Position numbers and translations under genes: made by a program
Part shown: piece after piece, positions 16,625 to 24,784 of the stretch
How positions within the stretch are numbered: the first letter of the stretch is position 1
How the letters are laid out: each line of letters opens with the position of its first letter
The notes under the pieces: model-generated
What the model was told of the DNA's origin: nothing
What the model saw: the letters and a program-made list of their open reading frames with translations, nothing else
Databases searched by the model: none
From: Planctomycetota bacterium
GTDB taxonomy: Bacteria; Planctomycetota; UBA1135; UBA2386
Length of the DNA: 64,000 bases
Assembly: GCA_016713175.1 (NCBI GenBank)
Contig: JADJPQ010000002.1
Location: 744,001 to 808,000, forward strand
Direction of reading: 5' to 3'

Positions 16625-17274
16625 GCGGACTGACGCCGGCGCAAACCCGGATGCTGACCTTGCTGGCGCCCTTGCGCCCGCGCTGGACCTTGACCGGCGG
16701 CGCCGCGCTCGTCGGCTTCCACCAGCACCAGCGAACCACGCGCGACCTGGATCTGTTCGTACACGGTGCATCGACCCTCGGCAGGTTGCCAGACGAGGCG
16801 CTGGCCGCGATCCGGCACTCGGGCCTGCCGGTCGAGACGATGCAGCGATCCGACACGTTCGCCAGACTGCGCGTCCAGTGCGATGCCGAGACCGTGCTGG
16901 TCGATCTGGTCGCCGAACCGGTCCCCCACGCGGAGCCGCCGCACGAAACCGCGCTCGGCGAGCATCGCATCCTGGTCGACACCCGCCACGAGATCCTGGT
17001 CAACAAGCTGGGCACTCTGTTGCACCGCCGGGAACCTCGCGATCTCGAGGACCTGCGCCTGCTGTTGGCGACCGGCGGCGACCTGCGGCGAGCGTTGGTC
17101 GATGCTGCGCAGAAAGACGGCGGATTCTCGCCATTGACGGTCGGCTGGGCCCTCGCCGGATTCGATGTTCGCCCGCGCGCTCTCGCCATCGGCATGCCGG
17201 AGGCTCGAGTGCAGGCCCTGGAGGCCTTCCGGTCCGCCCTCGCGGCCGAGATCGCCGCCTTGGCCAGGCCCTGA
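16621..17274 (+). CDS. Nucleotidyltransferase, AbiEii/AbiGii toxin family
   Basis: 217-aa protein of the DNA polymerase-beta-type nucleotidyltransferase fold. The active-site signature is TGGAALVGFHQHQRTTRDLD, with GG near the start and the metal Asp pair in DLDLFV. A third acidic residue is likely in VLVDLVAEP. Later KLGTLLHRREPRDLEDL is the conserved helical segment of the AbiEii family. Such proteins act as abortive-infection or type IV-like toxins by transferring nucleotides to RNA; activity here is inferred. GTG 16621 overlaps the upstream stop. Confidence 0.75.
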   Translation: MSGLTPAQTRMLTLLAPLRPRWTLTGGAALVGFHQHQRTTRDLDLFVHGASTLGRLPDEALAAIRHSGLPVETMQRSDTFARLRVQCDAETVLVDLVAEPVPHAEPPHETALGEHRILVDTRHEILVNKLGTLLHRREPRDLEDLRLLLATGGDLRRALVDAAQKDGGFSPLTVGWALAGFDVRPRALAIGMPEARVQALEAFRSALAAEIAALARP

Positions 17275-17336
17275 CGAATGGCCTGACGAACGCGGTGCCG
17301 TCGAGTCTGGATCTGGACGGATAGTCCACTCTGGTC

Positions 17337-17342
17337 TATTCT
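17337..17342 (+). promoter_or_regulatory. Putative -10 element (TATTCT), leaderless start
   Basis: TATTCT 7 nt before ATG 17350 of the Xre antitoxin. Confidence 0.45.
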
Positions 17343-17349
17343 TGGACTC

Positions 17350-17769
17350 ATGGCCCATCCGCTGACCACGACCGGCCTCGCCGAAGCAGCGGCAAAGATC
17401 GCCGCGACCCCCGCCAAGGTCGCGATCGCGCTGCGCGCGTTCTTCCAGCTCGCCGACGCCTGGCGACTGTCGGGCGACGACGCCCGCACCCTGCTGGGCG
17501 AGCCGGCCCGCGCGACGTTCTTCCAGTGGAAGGCCGGGCGCGCCCAGCGGGTGCCGCAGGACGTGATCCGCCGGATCAGCTGGCTGCTCGGCATCTGGAA
17601 GGCGCTGCAGATCCTGTTCCCGCAACCCGAACGCGCCGACGCCTGGATCCACCGGCCCAACGAACTGCTCGGCGGCCAGACCGCGTTGCAGCGCATGCTC
17701 GCGGGCGACGTCAGCGACCTGGCCGAGGTTCGCGCCGTGCTCGACCACGCCCGCGGCGGCGGCGCATGA
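17350..17769 (+). CDS. Xre/MbcA/ParS family antitoxin
   Basis: 139-aa antitoxin of the Xre-MbcA-ParS toxin-binding family (DUF2384-like). Helical DNA-binding half: LRAFFQLADAWRLSGDDARTLLGEPARATFFQWKAG. Toxin-binding half: RISWLLGIWKALQILFP with AWIHRPNELLGGQTALQRM, the family signature. It neutralises the RES toxin encoded immediately downstream and probably autoregulates the pair. The stop codon overlaps the toxin ATG (ATGA). A TATTCT element directly upstream suggests a leaderless mRNA. Confidence 0.85.
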   Translation: MAHPLTTTGLAEAAAKIAATPAKVAIALRAFFQLADAWRLSGDDARTLLGEPARATFFQWKAGRAQRVPQDVIRRISWLLGIWKALQILFPQPERADAWIHRPNELLGGQTALQRMLAGDVSDLAEVRAVLDHARGGGA

Positions 17770-18473
17770 CCGCGACCTCGAGGGCCGCCGCGCCACTGCC
17801 GCCGATCCGCCGCGTCCGCTGGCCGCAAGCGTTCCGGATCATCCCGACGCGCTTCCCGCCGATCGCGTTGTTCGAACGGCTCGGCGATCCGGCGGCATGG
17901 GACGTGCTCGCCGAGATCGAGAGCCTGACCAATCCGCGGATCCGCGACGAGATCGGCGAAATCGCGATCGTGCCGCCGACCGAACGCGTCGCCGGCCCGA
18001 ACGCTTCCTGGGTCATGGGGCCGTTCGCGCACCGCCGACCATCGCGCTTCGCCGACGGCCGCCACGGCGCCTACTACTGCGCCAACCGGCGCGCGACCGC
18101 GATCGCCGAGACCCGCTGGCACATGCAGCGGTTCTACGCCGCCACCAAGGAGCCGGCGCTCGACGTCGACATGCGCGTGCTGGTCGGCCGCATCGACGAT
18201 CGTTTCCACGACCTGCGCGGCCAGACGCGATTCCGTGCCGCGCTCGATCCGGACGACTGGCGCCGCGGTCAGGCGCTCGGCGACGCGCTGCGGCAGGCGC
18301 AAAGCCGCGGCGTCGTCTACCCGAGCGTCCGCGATCCGCGCGGGCAGTGCCTGGGCGCATTCACGCCCAAGGCGGTCGGCATTCCGCGCCCGACCTCACC
18401 GCTGCGCTACCACTGGAACGGCGACCAGATCGACCGCGTGTTCGACTACGCGACCGAGACCTGGCTGCCCTGA
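17766..18473 (+). CDS. RES domain toxin (NAD+-degrading)
   Basis: 235-aa protein with a RES domain, named for conserved Arg, Glu and Ser. These fall in QAFRIIPTRFPPIALFE, in YYCANRRATAIAETRWH and in GVVYPSVRDPRGQCLGAF. Known RES toxins degrade NAD+ and arrest growth; the cognate antitoxin is the Xre/MbcA protein upstream, overlapping by 4 bp. Residue blocks are intact, so the toxin looks functional, unlike the two PIN-type toxins elsewhere in this window. The protein is longer than minimal RES toxins because of an N-terminal extension of about 40 residues. Confidence 0.85.
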   Translation: MTATSRAAAPLPPIRRVRWPQAFRIIPTRFPPIALFERLGDPAAWDVLAEIESLTNPRIRDEIGEIAIVPPTERVAGPNASWVMGPFAHRRPSRFADGRHGAYYCANRRATAIAETRWHMQRFYAATKEPALDVDMRVLVGRIDDRFHDLRGQTRFRAALDPDDWRRGQALGDALRQAQSRGVVYPSVRDPRGQCLGAFTPKAVGIPRPTSPLRYHWNGDQIDRVFDYATETWLP

Positions 18474-18501
18474 TCGCGCTCGCGCCGGCCAACCGGCCCG
18501 G

Positions 18502-18507
18502 CATGAT
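18502..18507 (+). promoter_or_regulatory. Putative -10 element (CATGAT), leaderless start
   Basis: CATGAT 6 nt before ATG 18514 of the GH95 gene, identical in sequence and spacing to the element of the aldo/keto reductase gene. Confidence 0.35.
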
Positions 18508-18513
18508 GCATCG

Positions 18514-21336
18514 ATGCGCTGCGTCTGGCTGCTGTTGCCGTCGTTCCTGCTCGCCCAGACCCCGGAAGACCTGCCGCTGCGGCTCCGTGACGCCACCTCC
18601 GCAAGTTGCGGCTGGGGCACCGCCCACGACGATGCCAGCGTCGACGGCCTGCCGCTGGCGGTCGGCGAGATCACGGCGGACGCCGGCATCGGCACGCATG
18701 CGCCGGCCGAACTGGTGTTCGCGCTGCCCGGCGAGGTCCGCTGGTTCTCGTGCTGGTTCGGCGTCGCCGCCGAACGCGGCGGCAACGGTTCGATCGCGCT
18801 GGTGGTCCAGGTGGATGGCAAGACGGCGCATACGACGCCCGTGGTCCGCGGCGGCGCGGCCCCGATCCCGATCGTCGTCGACGTGGCCGGCGGCAAGCAG
18901 CTGCGACTCCACGTCACCGATGGCGGCAATGGCAACGGCGCCGATCACGCCAATCTGCTGTGGCCGCGCTTGCACCGCCAGACCGAACGCCCGACGCCGA
19001 CGCTGCCCGGCGCCCTGACGTTCGTCGGCACGCGCGCGCCGGCATCGGACCAACCGCGACTGTGGAGCGATCGCCCGGCGACGAAGTTCGTCGAGGCGTA
19101 CCCGCTCGGCGATGGTCGGCTCGGCGCGTCCTGGTTCGGCGGCGTCGCACGCGATCGCATCGTGCTGAACGAGATCTCGCTGTGGAGCGGCAGCGCTGAT
19201 CCCGCGGCCGACCGCAAGGATGCGCACGGCAATCTGCCGGCGATCCGGAAGCTGCTGCTCGAGGGGCGCTACGCAGCGGCCGAGAAGCTCGTCAACGACA
19301 CGTTCACCTGCGCCGGCAAGGGCAGCGGTCATGGCAACGGCAAGGATGTGCCGTTCGGCTGCTACCAGACCCTCGGCGATCTCGAACTGATCTGGCGGCA
19401 GGCCGATGGCCAGCCGCTCGCCGGGGAAGTGCGCGACTACGCGAGGACCCTGTCGTTCACCCCGGCCGAGGCAACGGTCGCGTTCGCTCACGCCGGCGTG
19501 CACCACCAGCGGCGCCTGCACGTCGCCAATGCGATCGAACTGCAACTGCACACCGACCAGCCCGTCGACTTCGACATCGCGTTGCGCCGCAAGGAACGCG
19601 CCACGACGCGCGCCATCGACGGCCGGCTTGAGCTGACCGGCGCGCTGAGCGACGGTCGCGGCGGCGACGGCGTGGCGTTCACCGCGACCCTGACCGTCAG
19701 CACAGATGGCAAGCTCGTCACCGCCGCCGACACGCTGCAGGTACGCGGCAGCAAGCAGGCGCGGCTCCTGCTCGTCGCCGCGACGACCTACGCCGGCCCG
19801 CTCGGGGCACCGGCGCAACAACCGTTGGCGCGACCCGACACCACCACGCTCGACCTCGGCGGCCACGACCGCCGCGCGCTGCCGACGGCGCAGCGCCTGC
19901 GCGAACTCGCCGGCGGCGCCGCCGATCCGGATCTATTCGCGACGTACTTCGCGTTCGGCCGCCATCTGCTGCGCAGCAGTTCGCGGCCCGGATCGCTGCC
20001 GGCCAACCTGCAGGGTCTGTGGGCGCCCGAGTACCAGACCCCGTGGAACGGCGACTACCACCTCGACATCAACGTGCAGATGAACTACTGGCCGGCGTTG
20101 ACCACCGATCTGCCGGAGTGCCACGAACCGATGATCCGGCTGATCGAGTCGCTGGTCGAACCGGGGCGCAAGACCGCGCGCGCCTACTACGACGCGCCTG
20201 GCTGGGTCGCGCACGTGATCACCAACGTCTGGGGCTTCACGTCGCCTGGCGAGCACGCGAGCTGGGGCGCCACCAACTCCGGCAGCGGCTGGTTGTGCCG
20301 GCATCTGTTCGAGCACCACGAGTTCGTTCCCGATCGCGCGTACCTGCGCCGCGTCTATCCGACGCTGAAGGAATCGGCGCAGTTCTACCTCGCCACGCTG
20401 GTGACCGAACCCGAGCACGGCCGGCTGGTGACCGGGGTCAGCAACTCGCCGGAGAACGCGTTCCGGACGGCCGACGGCCAGACCGCGCACCTCTGCATGG
20501 GCCCGACGGTCGACCAGCAGATCGTCCGTGAACTGTTCGGCAACACCATCGCCGCGGCGCACGAACTCGGCGTCGATGCGCCGTTCCGCGACGAACTGGC
20601 GGCGGCGCGCGCGCGCCTGTTGCCGCACCGGATCGGCAAGCACGGCCAGTTGCAGGAGTGGCTGCACGACTTCGACGAACCCGAGCCGCACCATCGCCAT
20701 GTGTCGCATCTGTACGGGCTCTACCCGGGCGACCAGATCACGCCGTCCGGCACCCCCGAACTGGCGGCGGCGGCGCGCGTGAGCCTCGAACGTCGCGGCG
20801 ACGACGGCACCGGCTGGGCGCTGGCGCACAAGGCGCTGCTGTGGGCACGACTGCACGACGGCGATCACGCGCTGCGACTGTTGACCAACCTGCTGCGGCC
20901 GATCGGCCAGCTCGGTTTCGACATGCACCACGGCGGCAGCTACCCGAACCTGTTCTGCGCGCACCCGCCGTTCCAGATCGACGGCAACTTCGGCGGCACC
21001 GCCGCGATCACCGAGCTGCTGCTGCAGAGTCATCGCGAACGGGAAGGCGAGGACTTCACGATCCACCTGCTGCCCGCCCTGCCGCGGGCGTGGCCGAGCG
21101 GCAGGGTCACCGGACTGCGCGCCCGCGGCGGCGTCCGGGTCGACCTCGCCTGGCAGGACGGCGCGTTGGTCAGCGCGGCGCTGCAACGGGTTGCCGGCGG
21201 CGATGGTCCGGTGCGAATCCGCAGCCGCTGGCCGTTCACGAAGGTGACGCCTCCGGCCGAGCGCACGACGGGGAACGAACAGATTCTAGTGGTACCGTTG
21301 GCAAGCGGCACTGCGCTCGAGCTGACGACGCGCTGA
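18514..21336 (+). CDS. Glycoside hydrolase family 95 (alpha-L-fucosidase type) with N-terminal NPCBM
   Basis: 940-aa exported enzyme, inverting alpha-1,2-L-fucosidase or a related alpha-galactosidase. A signal peptide (WLLLPSFLLAQ) is followed by an NPCBM-like module (residues about 28-160: ASCGWGTAHDDASVDGLPL, GEITADAGIGTHAPAELVF). GH95 begins near residue 185 with LWSDRPATKFVEAYPLGDGR and NEISLWSG. The (alpha/alpha)6 barrel includes WNGDYHLDINVQMNYWPA, and the catalytic neighbourhood VSNSPENAF follows later. The C-terminal beta part includes FQIDGNFGGTAAITELLLQS. It fits fucosylated-glycan degradation. The upstream open frame belongs to the RES gene region, so ATG 18514 is used. Confidence 0.88.
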   Translation: MRCVWLLLPSFLLAQTPEDLPLRLRDATSASCGWGTAHDDASVDGLPLAVGEITADAGIGTHAPAELVFALPGEVRWFSCWFGVAAERGGNGSIALVVQVDGKTAHTTPVVRGGAAPIPIVVDVAGGKQLRLHVTDGGNGNGADHANLLWPRLHRQTERPTPTLPGALTFVGTRAPASDQPRLWSDRPATKFVEAYPLGDGRLGASWFGGVARDRIVLNEISLWSGSADPAADRKDAHGNLPAIRKLLLEGRYAAAEKLVNDTFTCAGKGSGHGNGKDVPFGCYQTLGDLELIWRQADGQPLAGEVRDYARTLSFTPAEATVAFAHAGVHHQRRLHVANAIELQLHTDQPVDFDIALRRKERATTRAIDGRLELTGALSDGRGGDGVAFTATLTVSTDGKLVTAADTLQVRGSKQARLLLVAATTYAGPLGAPAQQPLARPDTTTLDLGGHDRRALPTAQRLRELAGGAADPDLFATYFAFGRHLLRSSSRPGSLPANLQGLWAPEYQTPWNGDYHLDINVQMNYWPALTTDLPECHEPMIRLIESLVEPGRKTARAYYDAPGWVAHVITNVWGFTSPGEHASWGATNSGSGWLCRHLFEHHEFVPDRAYLRRVYPTLKESAQFYLATLVTEPEHGRLVTGVSNSPENAFRTADGQTAHLCMGPTVDQQIVRELFGNTIAAAHELGVDAPFRDELAAARARLLPHRIGKHGQLQEWLHDFDEPEPHHRHVSHLYGLYPGDQITPSGTPELAAAARVSLERRGDDGTGWALAHKALLWARLHDGDHALRLLTNLLRPIGQLGFDMHHGGSYPNLFCAHPPFQIDGNFGGTAAITELLLQSHREREGEDFTIHLLPALPRAWPSGRVTGLRARGGVRVDLAWQDGALVSAALQRVAGGDGPVRIRSRWPFTKVTPPAERTTGNEQILVVPLASGTALELTTR

Positions 21337-21402
21337 TCCGCAGCGGCGGCCCACCACCGGCGAAGACCGAGGCGGTGCTCACGTGCGCGTCGCTCCGTCG
21401 CT

Positions 21403-21409
21403 CCGTCGC
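21403..21409. repeat. Probable target-site duplication, left (7 bp)
   Basis: CCGTCGC directly abuts the left inverted repeat and is repeated at 23273-23279 beside the right one. The left side is embedded in a short CGTCGCTC-type tandem run, so chance similarity is possible. Confidence 0.5.
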
Positions 21410-21437
21410 CAGCAGTTTCGGAAGTAGGTGACGGCTG
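21410..21437 (+). repeat. Terminal inverted repeat, left
   Basis: About 28 bp, imperfectly matching the reverse complement of 23245-23272; the core CGGAAGT is identical. Confidence 0.55.
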
Positions 21438-21564
21438 ATCGTCCGAGAGCCGCCGTCCAGCAGGAGCAAGGTCAGGGCGTGGCGGGCGCTCCGTAGCGTG
21501 CCTATTTTCGCGTTTGCGCTTTCGACTTGCGAAACGGCGAAACTGTAGGTAATGTAGTACGCAG

Positions 21565-21909
21565 ATGAAGACCGAGCCCAGAGGCGAGGACGCCTCACGC
21601 CTTCGTCAGAAGAAGTTCTCCCTCGTGCGGGTGCTCAAGCTGCCCGAGGACGCACTGCCGGGCTCGCTTGCCCTTTGCCATCGTCGCTGTGGCAGACCGA
21701 CGTGCCACTGCGCGAAGGAGAAGGGGCATCCCATCTGGATGCTGACCTACATGCTCGATGGCAAGAAACGCGTCGAGCGGATCCCTGACGAGTGGGTCGA
21801 GGAGGTGCAGCGCAGGGTCGATGCCGGCCGCCAGTTCCGGGATGCAGTCACTGAGGTGTTCAATGCGAACGCCCAGCTCCTCGTGCTCCTGCGTCGCCAG
21901 ACGATGTAA
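21565..21909 (+). CDS. DUF6788 family IS-associated protein
   Basis: 114-aa accessory protein encoded just upstream of the transposase. A Cys cluster, CHRRCGRPTCHCAKEKGHPIW (Cys at about residues 35-52), could bind zinc. It is followed by LTYMLDGKKRVERIPDEWV and a helical C-terminus. This architecture is characteristic of DUF6788 proteins accompanying certain transposases. The stop codon overlaps the ATG of the transposase frame (TAATG), a translational coupling arrangement. The role in transposition is unknown. Confidence 0.75.
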   Translation: MKTEPRGEDASRLRQKKFSLVRVLKLPEDALPGSLALCHRRCGRPTCHCAKEKGHPIWMLTYMLDGKKRVERIPDEWVEEVQRRVDAGRQFRDAVTEVFNANAQLLVLLRRQTM

Positions 21910-23257
21910 TGAGAAGCGGTCCCAGCATCCGGAAGGTGCGGGACTACGCCAGCAGGACGCTTCGTCTCGAGCACTACGTCACGCATCCTGGGGACGGGCG
22001 CAAGCGCCCGCAGATTCCGGCGCAAGATCTGATCTGGGCGCAACTCGCCGGCCAGATCCTGCAGACCACGTCCTTTCACGGCGTCGAGCGACTCGTACGA
22101 AGCGGCACGGTTCGGGGTTGGCGCTGAGCCGGAGCTTCAGCAAGACGCGCTGGCCTACTTCAACGAGCGGCTCGATCCGCAGGTGACTCGCGACGCCCTG
22201 GTGGCCACCGCTCGGCTCGCCAAGTGCAACAAGGTCTTTGCCGGCGGCTCGCGCATTGGGCTCGCCGTGGACGGCACCTCCGCGGGGCATACCGGCGGCT
22301 CGACATCGGTCTGCGATCTCTGTCGCCCGCAACGCGACGACAAGGACGTGGTGATCGGGCACCGCCATGAAGTCGCCGCGATCAGCGTGGTCGGTGTCGG
22401 GGTATCGCTGCCGCTCGATGTCGAGCCCTATGGGCCCGGTGACAGCGAACTCGTGGCGGGTCAGAGATTGCTGCGTCGTTGCGTGTCCTCGTTGGGCGCG
22501 CGCTTCGCCGACTACGTCGCGGCTGACGCGAAGTTCGCCTGCGCTCCGTTCCTCAATCTCGTGCAGGAGGTCGGGCTGCACGCCATCGTGCGGCTGAAGA
22601 AGAACCTGCCGGACCTGTTCGGCCGTGCTCAGGTGCGGTTCAACTCCCGCCCGCCGGACCAGACCTTCGAGCATCGTGGTGAGCGCGTCGAGATCTGGGA
22701 TGAGGGTGGGTTTCAACCCTGGGAAGGTCTCAACTGGCGTCAAGTGCGGGTCATCCGGTACCTCCAATACCGCGCTGGGAAAACAACCATCGAGGCCTAC
22801 TGGCTGACCGATTACCCGATGGATGAAGTGAGCAGCCAAGCGCTGTTCAAGATGGCCAAGAGCCGCTGGGAGATCGAGAACGAGGGGTTCAACGAAGCGA
22901 AGACCAGGCACGGGATGGAGCATCTGCCACCACGACGCCAACTCGGTGGTGGTCGGCTGGCTGCTGATGGCGCTTGGCATCGTGATCGAGCGGCTCTACC
23001 GAAACCGTTACCTGCACCGCGGCACCCACCCGGTGAGGTCGGCGGCCGACCTGGTCGTCATCCTGAGGGCTCGCTCTCGGACGCAGGCTGCACGACACAA
23101 GCTGACCGGCCGGCGCTGCCGTCCGCAGCCCGCGCCCTTGTCGTGCCTCGCCGCCAACCAGACTAGCCCCGTGGGGGAAAGGGGGCCTTGCCGTCTCATC
23201 GGCCGCCGGCCTGCAGCCGGCGCCCTTGCTGGCCTTGCAAACGGCAGTCGAATCTGA
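21909..23257 (+). pseudogene. IS4-like DDE transposase, broken by two frameshifts
   Basis: The protein is spread over three frames. Frame one (21909 to about 22110) reads VRDYASRTLRLEHYV and ILQTTSFHGVERLVR. Frame two (about 22110-22922) continues FGVGAEPELQQDALAYF, GLAVDGTSAGH (first catalytic Asp), FADYVAADAKFACAPF (second Asp) and AKSRWEIENEGFNEAK (Glu with the R/E/K signature). Frame three (about 22925-23257) resumes VVVGWLLMALGIVIERLYR and HRGTHPVRSAADLV. Both breaks are +1 shifts. All catalytic residues survive in the fragments, so decay is recent or the shifts are sequence errors. Confidence 0.75.
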
Positions 23258-23272
23258 CTTCCGGAACCGCTG
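23245..23272 (-). repeat. Terminal inverted repeat, right
   Basis: Right end of the insertion sequence. Read on the minus strand it begins CAGCGGTTCCGGAAGT, matching the left end. Confidence 0.55.
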
Positions 23273-23279
23273 CCGTCGC
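23273..23279. repeat. Probable target-site duplication, right (7 bp)
   Basis: CCGTCGC, the same 7 bases as at 21403-21409. Confidence 0.5.
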
Positions 23280-23371
23280 TGGCGCCGCTGTTGCACGACG
23301 CGCCGACCACGATAGGATGCCCGCTGCCGGGGAACACCACGCTCGCGGCAAGCAGCCGTTGTCGTTCGCGT

Positions 23372-24784
23372 ATGGTCTTCAGCAGCGCCGTCTTCCTGTA
23401 TCTGTTCCTGCCGGCATTCCTGCTGGCATACGCGCTGTCCCCGCGCGCACTGAAGGCGCTGACCATCTCGGCCTTCAGCTTCGTGTTCTACGGCTGGTGG
23501 CGACCCGACTTCGTGCTGCTGATGCTGGCCAGCAGCGTCATCGATTACTGGCTCGGCGGCAGGATCGCCCGGCAGCGCGCGGCGGGCACCGGCAACGGCC
23601 GCCGCGAGCTGGTGCTGTCGATGGTCGCCAACCTCGGCCTGCTCGGCTACTTCAAGTATGCCAACTTCGGCGTCGACACCGCGCGCACGCTGCTGCAGGC
23701 CTGCGGTTTCGCCGGCGACTTCGGCTGGACCGCGGTCGTGCTGCCGGTCGGCATCTCGTTCTACACGTTCCAGACGATGAGCTACACGATCGACCTGTAC
23801 CGCGGCGAGGTGCGGCCGGCGTCGAGCTTCATCGACTTCCTGTGCTACGTGTCGATGTTCCCGCAACTGGTGGCCGGGCCGATCGTCCGCTACGCCGTGG
23901 TCGAGCACGAACTGCGGACTCGCGAACACACCTGGTACGGCTTCTACCAGGGCGTGCTGTTCCTGCAGACCGGCATCGCCAAGAAGGTGCTGCTGGCCGA
24001 CACGATCTCCGGCATCGCCGACCGCGCGTTCGCCGTGCCCGATGCGCAAGGACTGGGGCTGCTCGACGCCTGGCTCGGCATCACCGCCTACGCCTTCCAG
24101 ATCTACTTCGACTTCTCCGGCTACAGCGACATGGCGATCGGGCTGGGCCTGATGATGGGCTTCAAGTTCCCGTTCAACTTCGATTCGCCGTACCACTCGC
24201 AGAGCATCACCGAGTTCTGGCGGCGCTGGCACATGTCGCTGTCCAACTGGCTGCGCGACTACCTGTACATCGCGCTCGGCGGCAACCGCAAAGGGCCGGT
24301 GCGGACCTATGTCAACCTGGCGTTGACGATGCTGCTCGGCGGCCTGTGGCATGGTGCCGCCTGGAACTTCGTCGCCTGGGGCGGCTATCAGGGCTTCTGG
24401 CTGGTGATCGAACGGCTGGCCGGCAAGCGACCCTGGTACGGCGTGGCGCCGACCGCGGTGCGCGTGGCGATCACCTTCGTGCTGGCGCTGTTCGGCTGGG
24501 TGCTGTTCCGCGCCACCGGACTCGGTCACGCCATCCAATATGCCGGCGCGATGCTCGGCCTGGGGCCGGCCGGCGCGCCGACGAACGTTGCCGCGCTGAC
24601 GACCCCGCTCGCCTGGACCGGCCTGCTCGCCGCCGCCGCCATCACCTGGACCCTGCCGAGCAGCCAACGACTCGCGGCTCGCGCCCATCCGCTGTGGGTG
24701 CTGCTGCTGCAACCGTGCTTCCTGGCCGCCCTGCTGCACCTGCACTACCAGGACAATGTCCCGTTCCTCTACTTCCAGTTCTGA
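23372..24784 (+). CDS. MBOAT family O-acyltransferase (AlgI-like)
   Basis: 470-aa inner-membrane protein with about ten membrane segments, opening MVFSSAVFLYLFLPAFLLAY as in AlgI-type acyltransferases. Signature blocks are YFKYANFGVD, FYTFQTMSYTIDLYRGE, MFPQLVAGPIVRY, FQIYFDFSGYSDMAIGLGLM and FWRRWHMSLSNWLRDYLYI. The catalytic His region is LWHGAAWNFVAWGGYQGFW. It imports acetyl groups across the membrane for polysaccharide O-acetylation. An in-frame TTG at 23291 exists, but the family start is at 23372. No Shine-Dalgarno sequence is obvious; TAGGAT at 23313 may be the -10 element. The next gene overlaps by 29 bp. Confidence 0.9.
   Translation: MVFSSAVFLYLFLPAFLLAYALSPRALKALTISAFSFVFYGWWRPDFVLLMLASSVIDYWLGGRIARQRAAGTGNGRRELVLSMVANLGLLGYFKYANFGVDTARTLLQACGFAGDFGWTAVVLPVGISFYTFQTMSYTIDLYRGEVRPASSFIDFLCYVSMFPQLVAGPIVRYAVVEHELRTREHTWYGFYQGVLFLQTGIAKKVLLADTISGIADRAFAVPDAQGLGLLDAWLGITAYAFQIYFDFSGYSDMAIGLGLMMGFKFPFNFDSPYHSQSITEFWRRWHMSLSNWLRDYLYIALGGNRKGPVRTYVNLALTMLLGGLWHGAAWNFVAWGGYQGFWLVIERLAGKRPWYGVAPTAVRVAITFVLALFGWVLFRATGLGHAIQYAGAMLGLGPAGAPTNVAALTTPLAWTGLLAAAAITWTLPSSQRLAARAHPLWVLLLQPCFLAALLHLHYQDNVPFLYFQF

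Larger units (their letters stand above)
21410..23272 (+). mobile_element. Decayed insertion sequence (DUF6788 + IS4-like DDE transposase), 1863 bp
   Basis: The element is bounded by imperfect inverted repeats that agree at 14 of the first 16 positions (CAGCNGTTNCGGAAGT) and is flanked by CCGTCGC on both sides. It carries a small DUF6788 gene and a DDE transposase broken by two frameshifts. A promoter-like stretch (TTGCGA near 21530 and TAATGT/TAGTAC near 21550) precedes the first gene. Because the transposase is broken, the copy is not autonomous. Family assignment beyond IS4-like DDE is not attempted. Confidence 0.7.
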
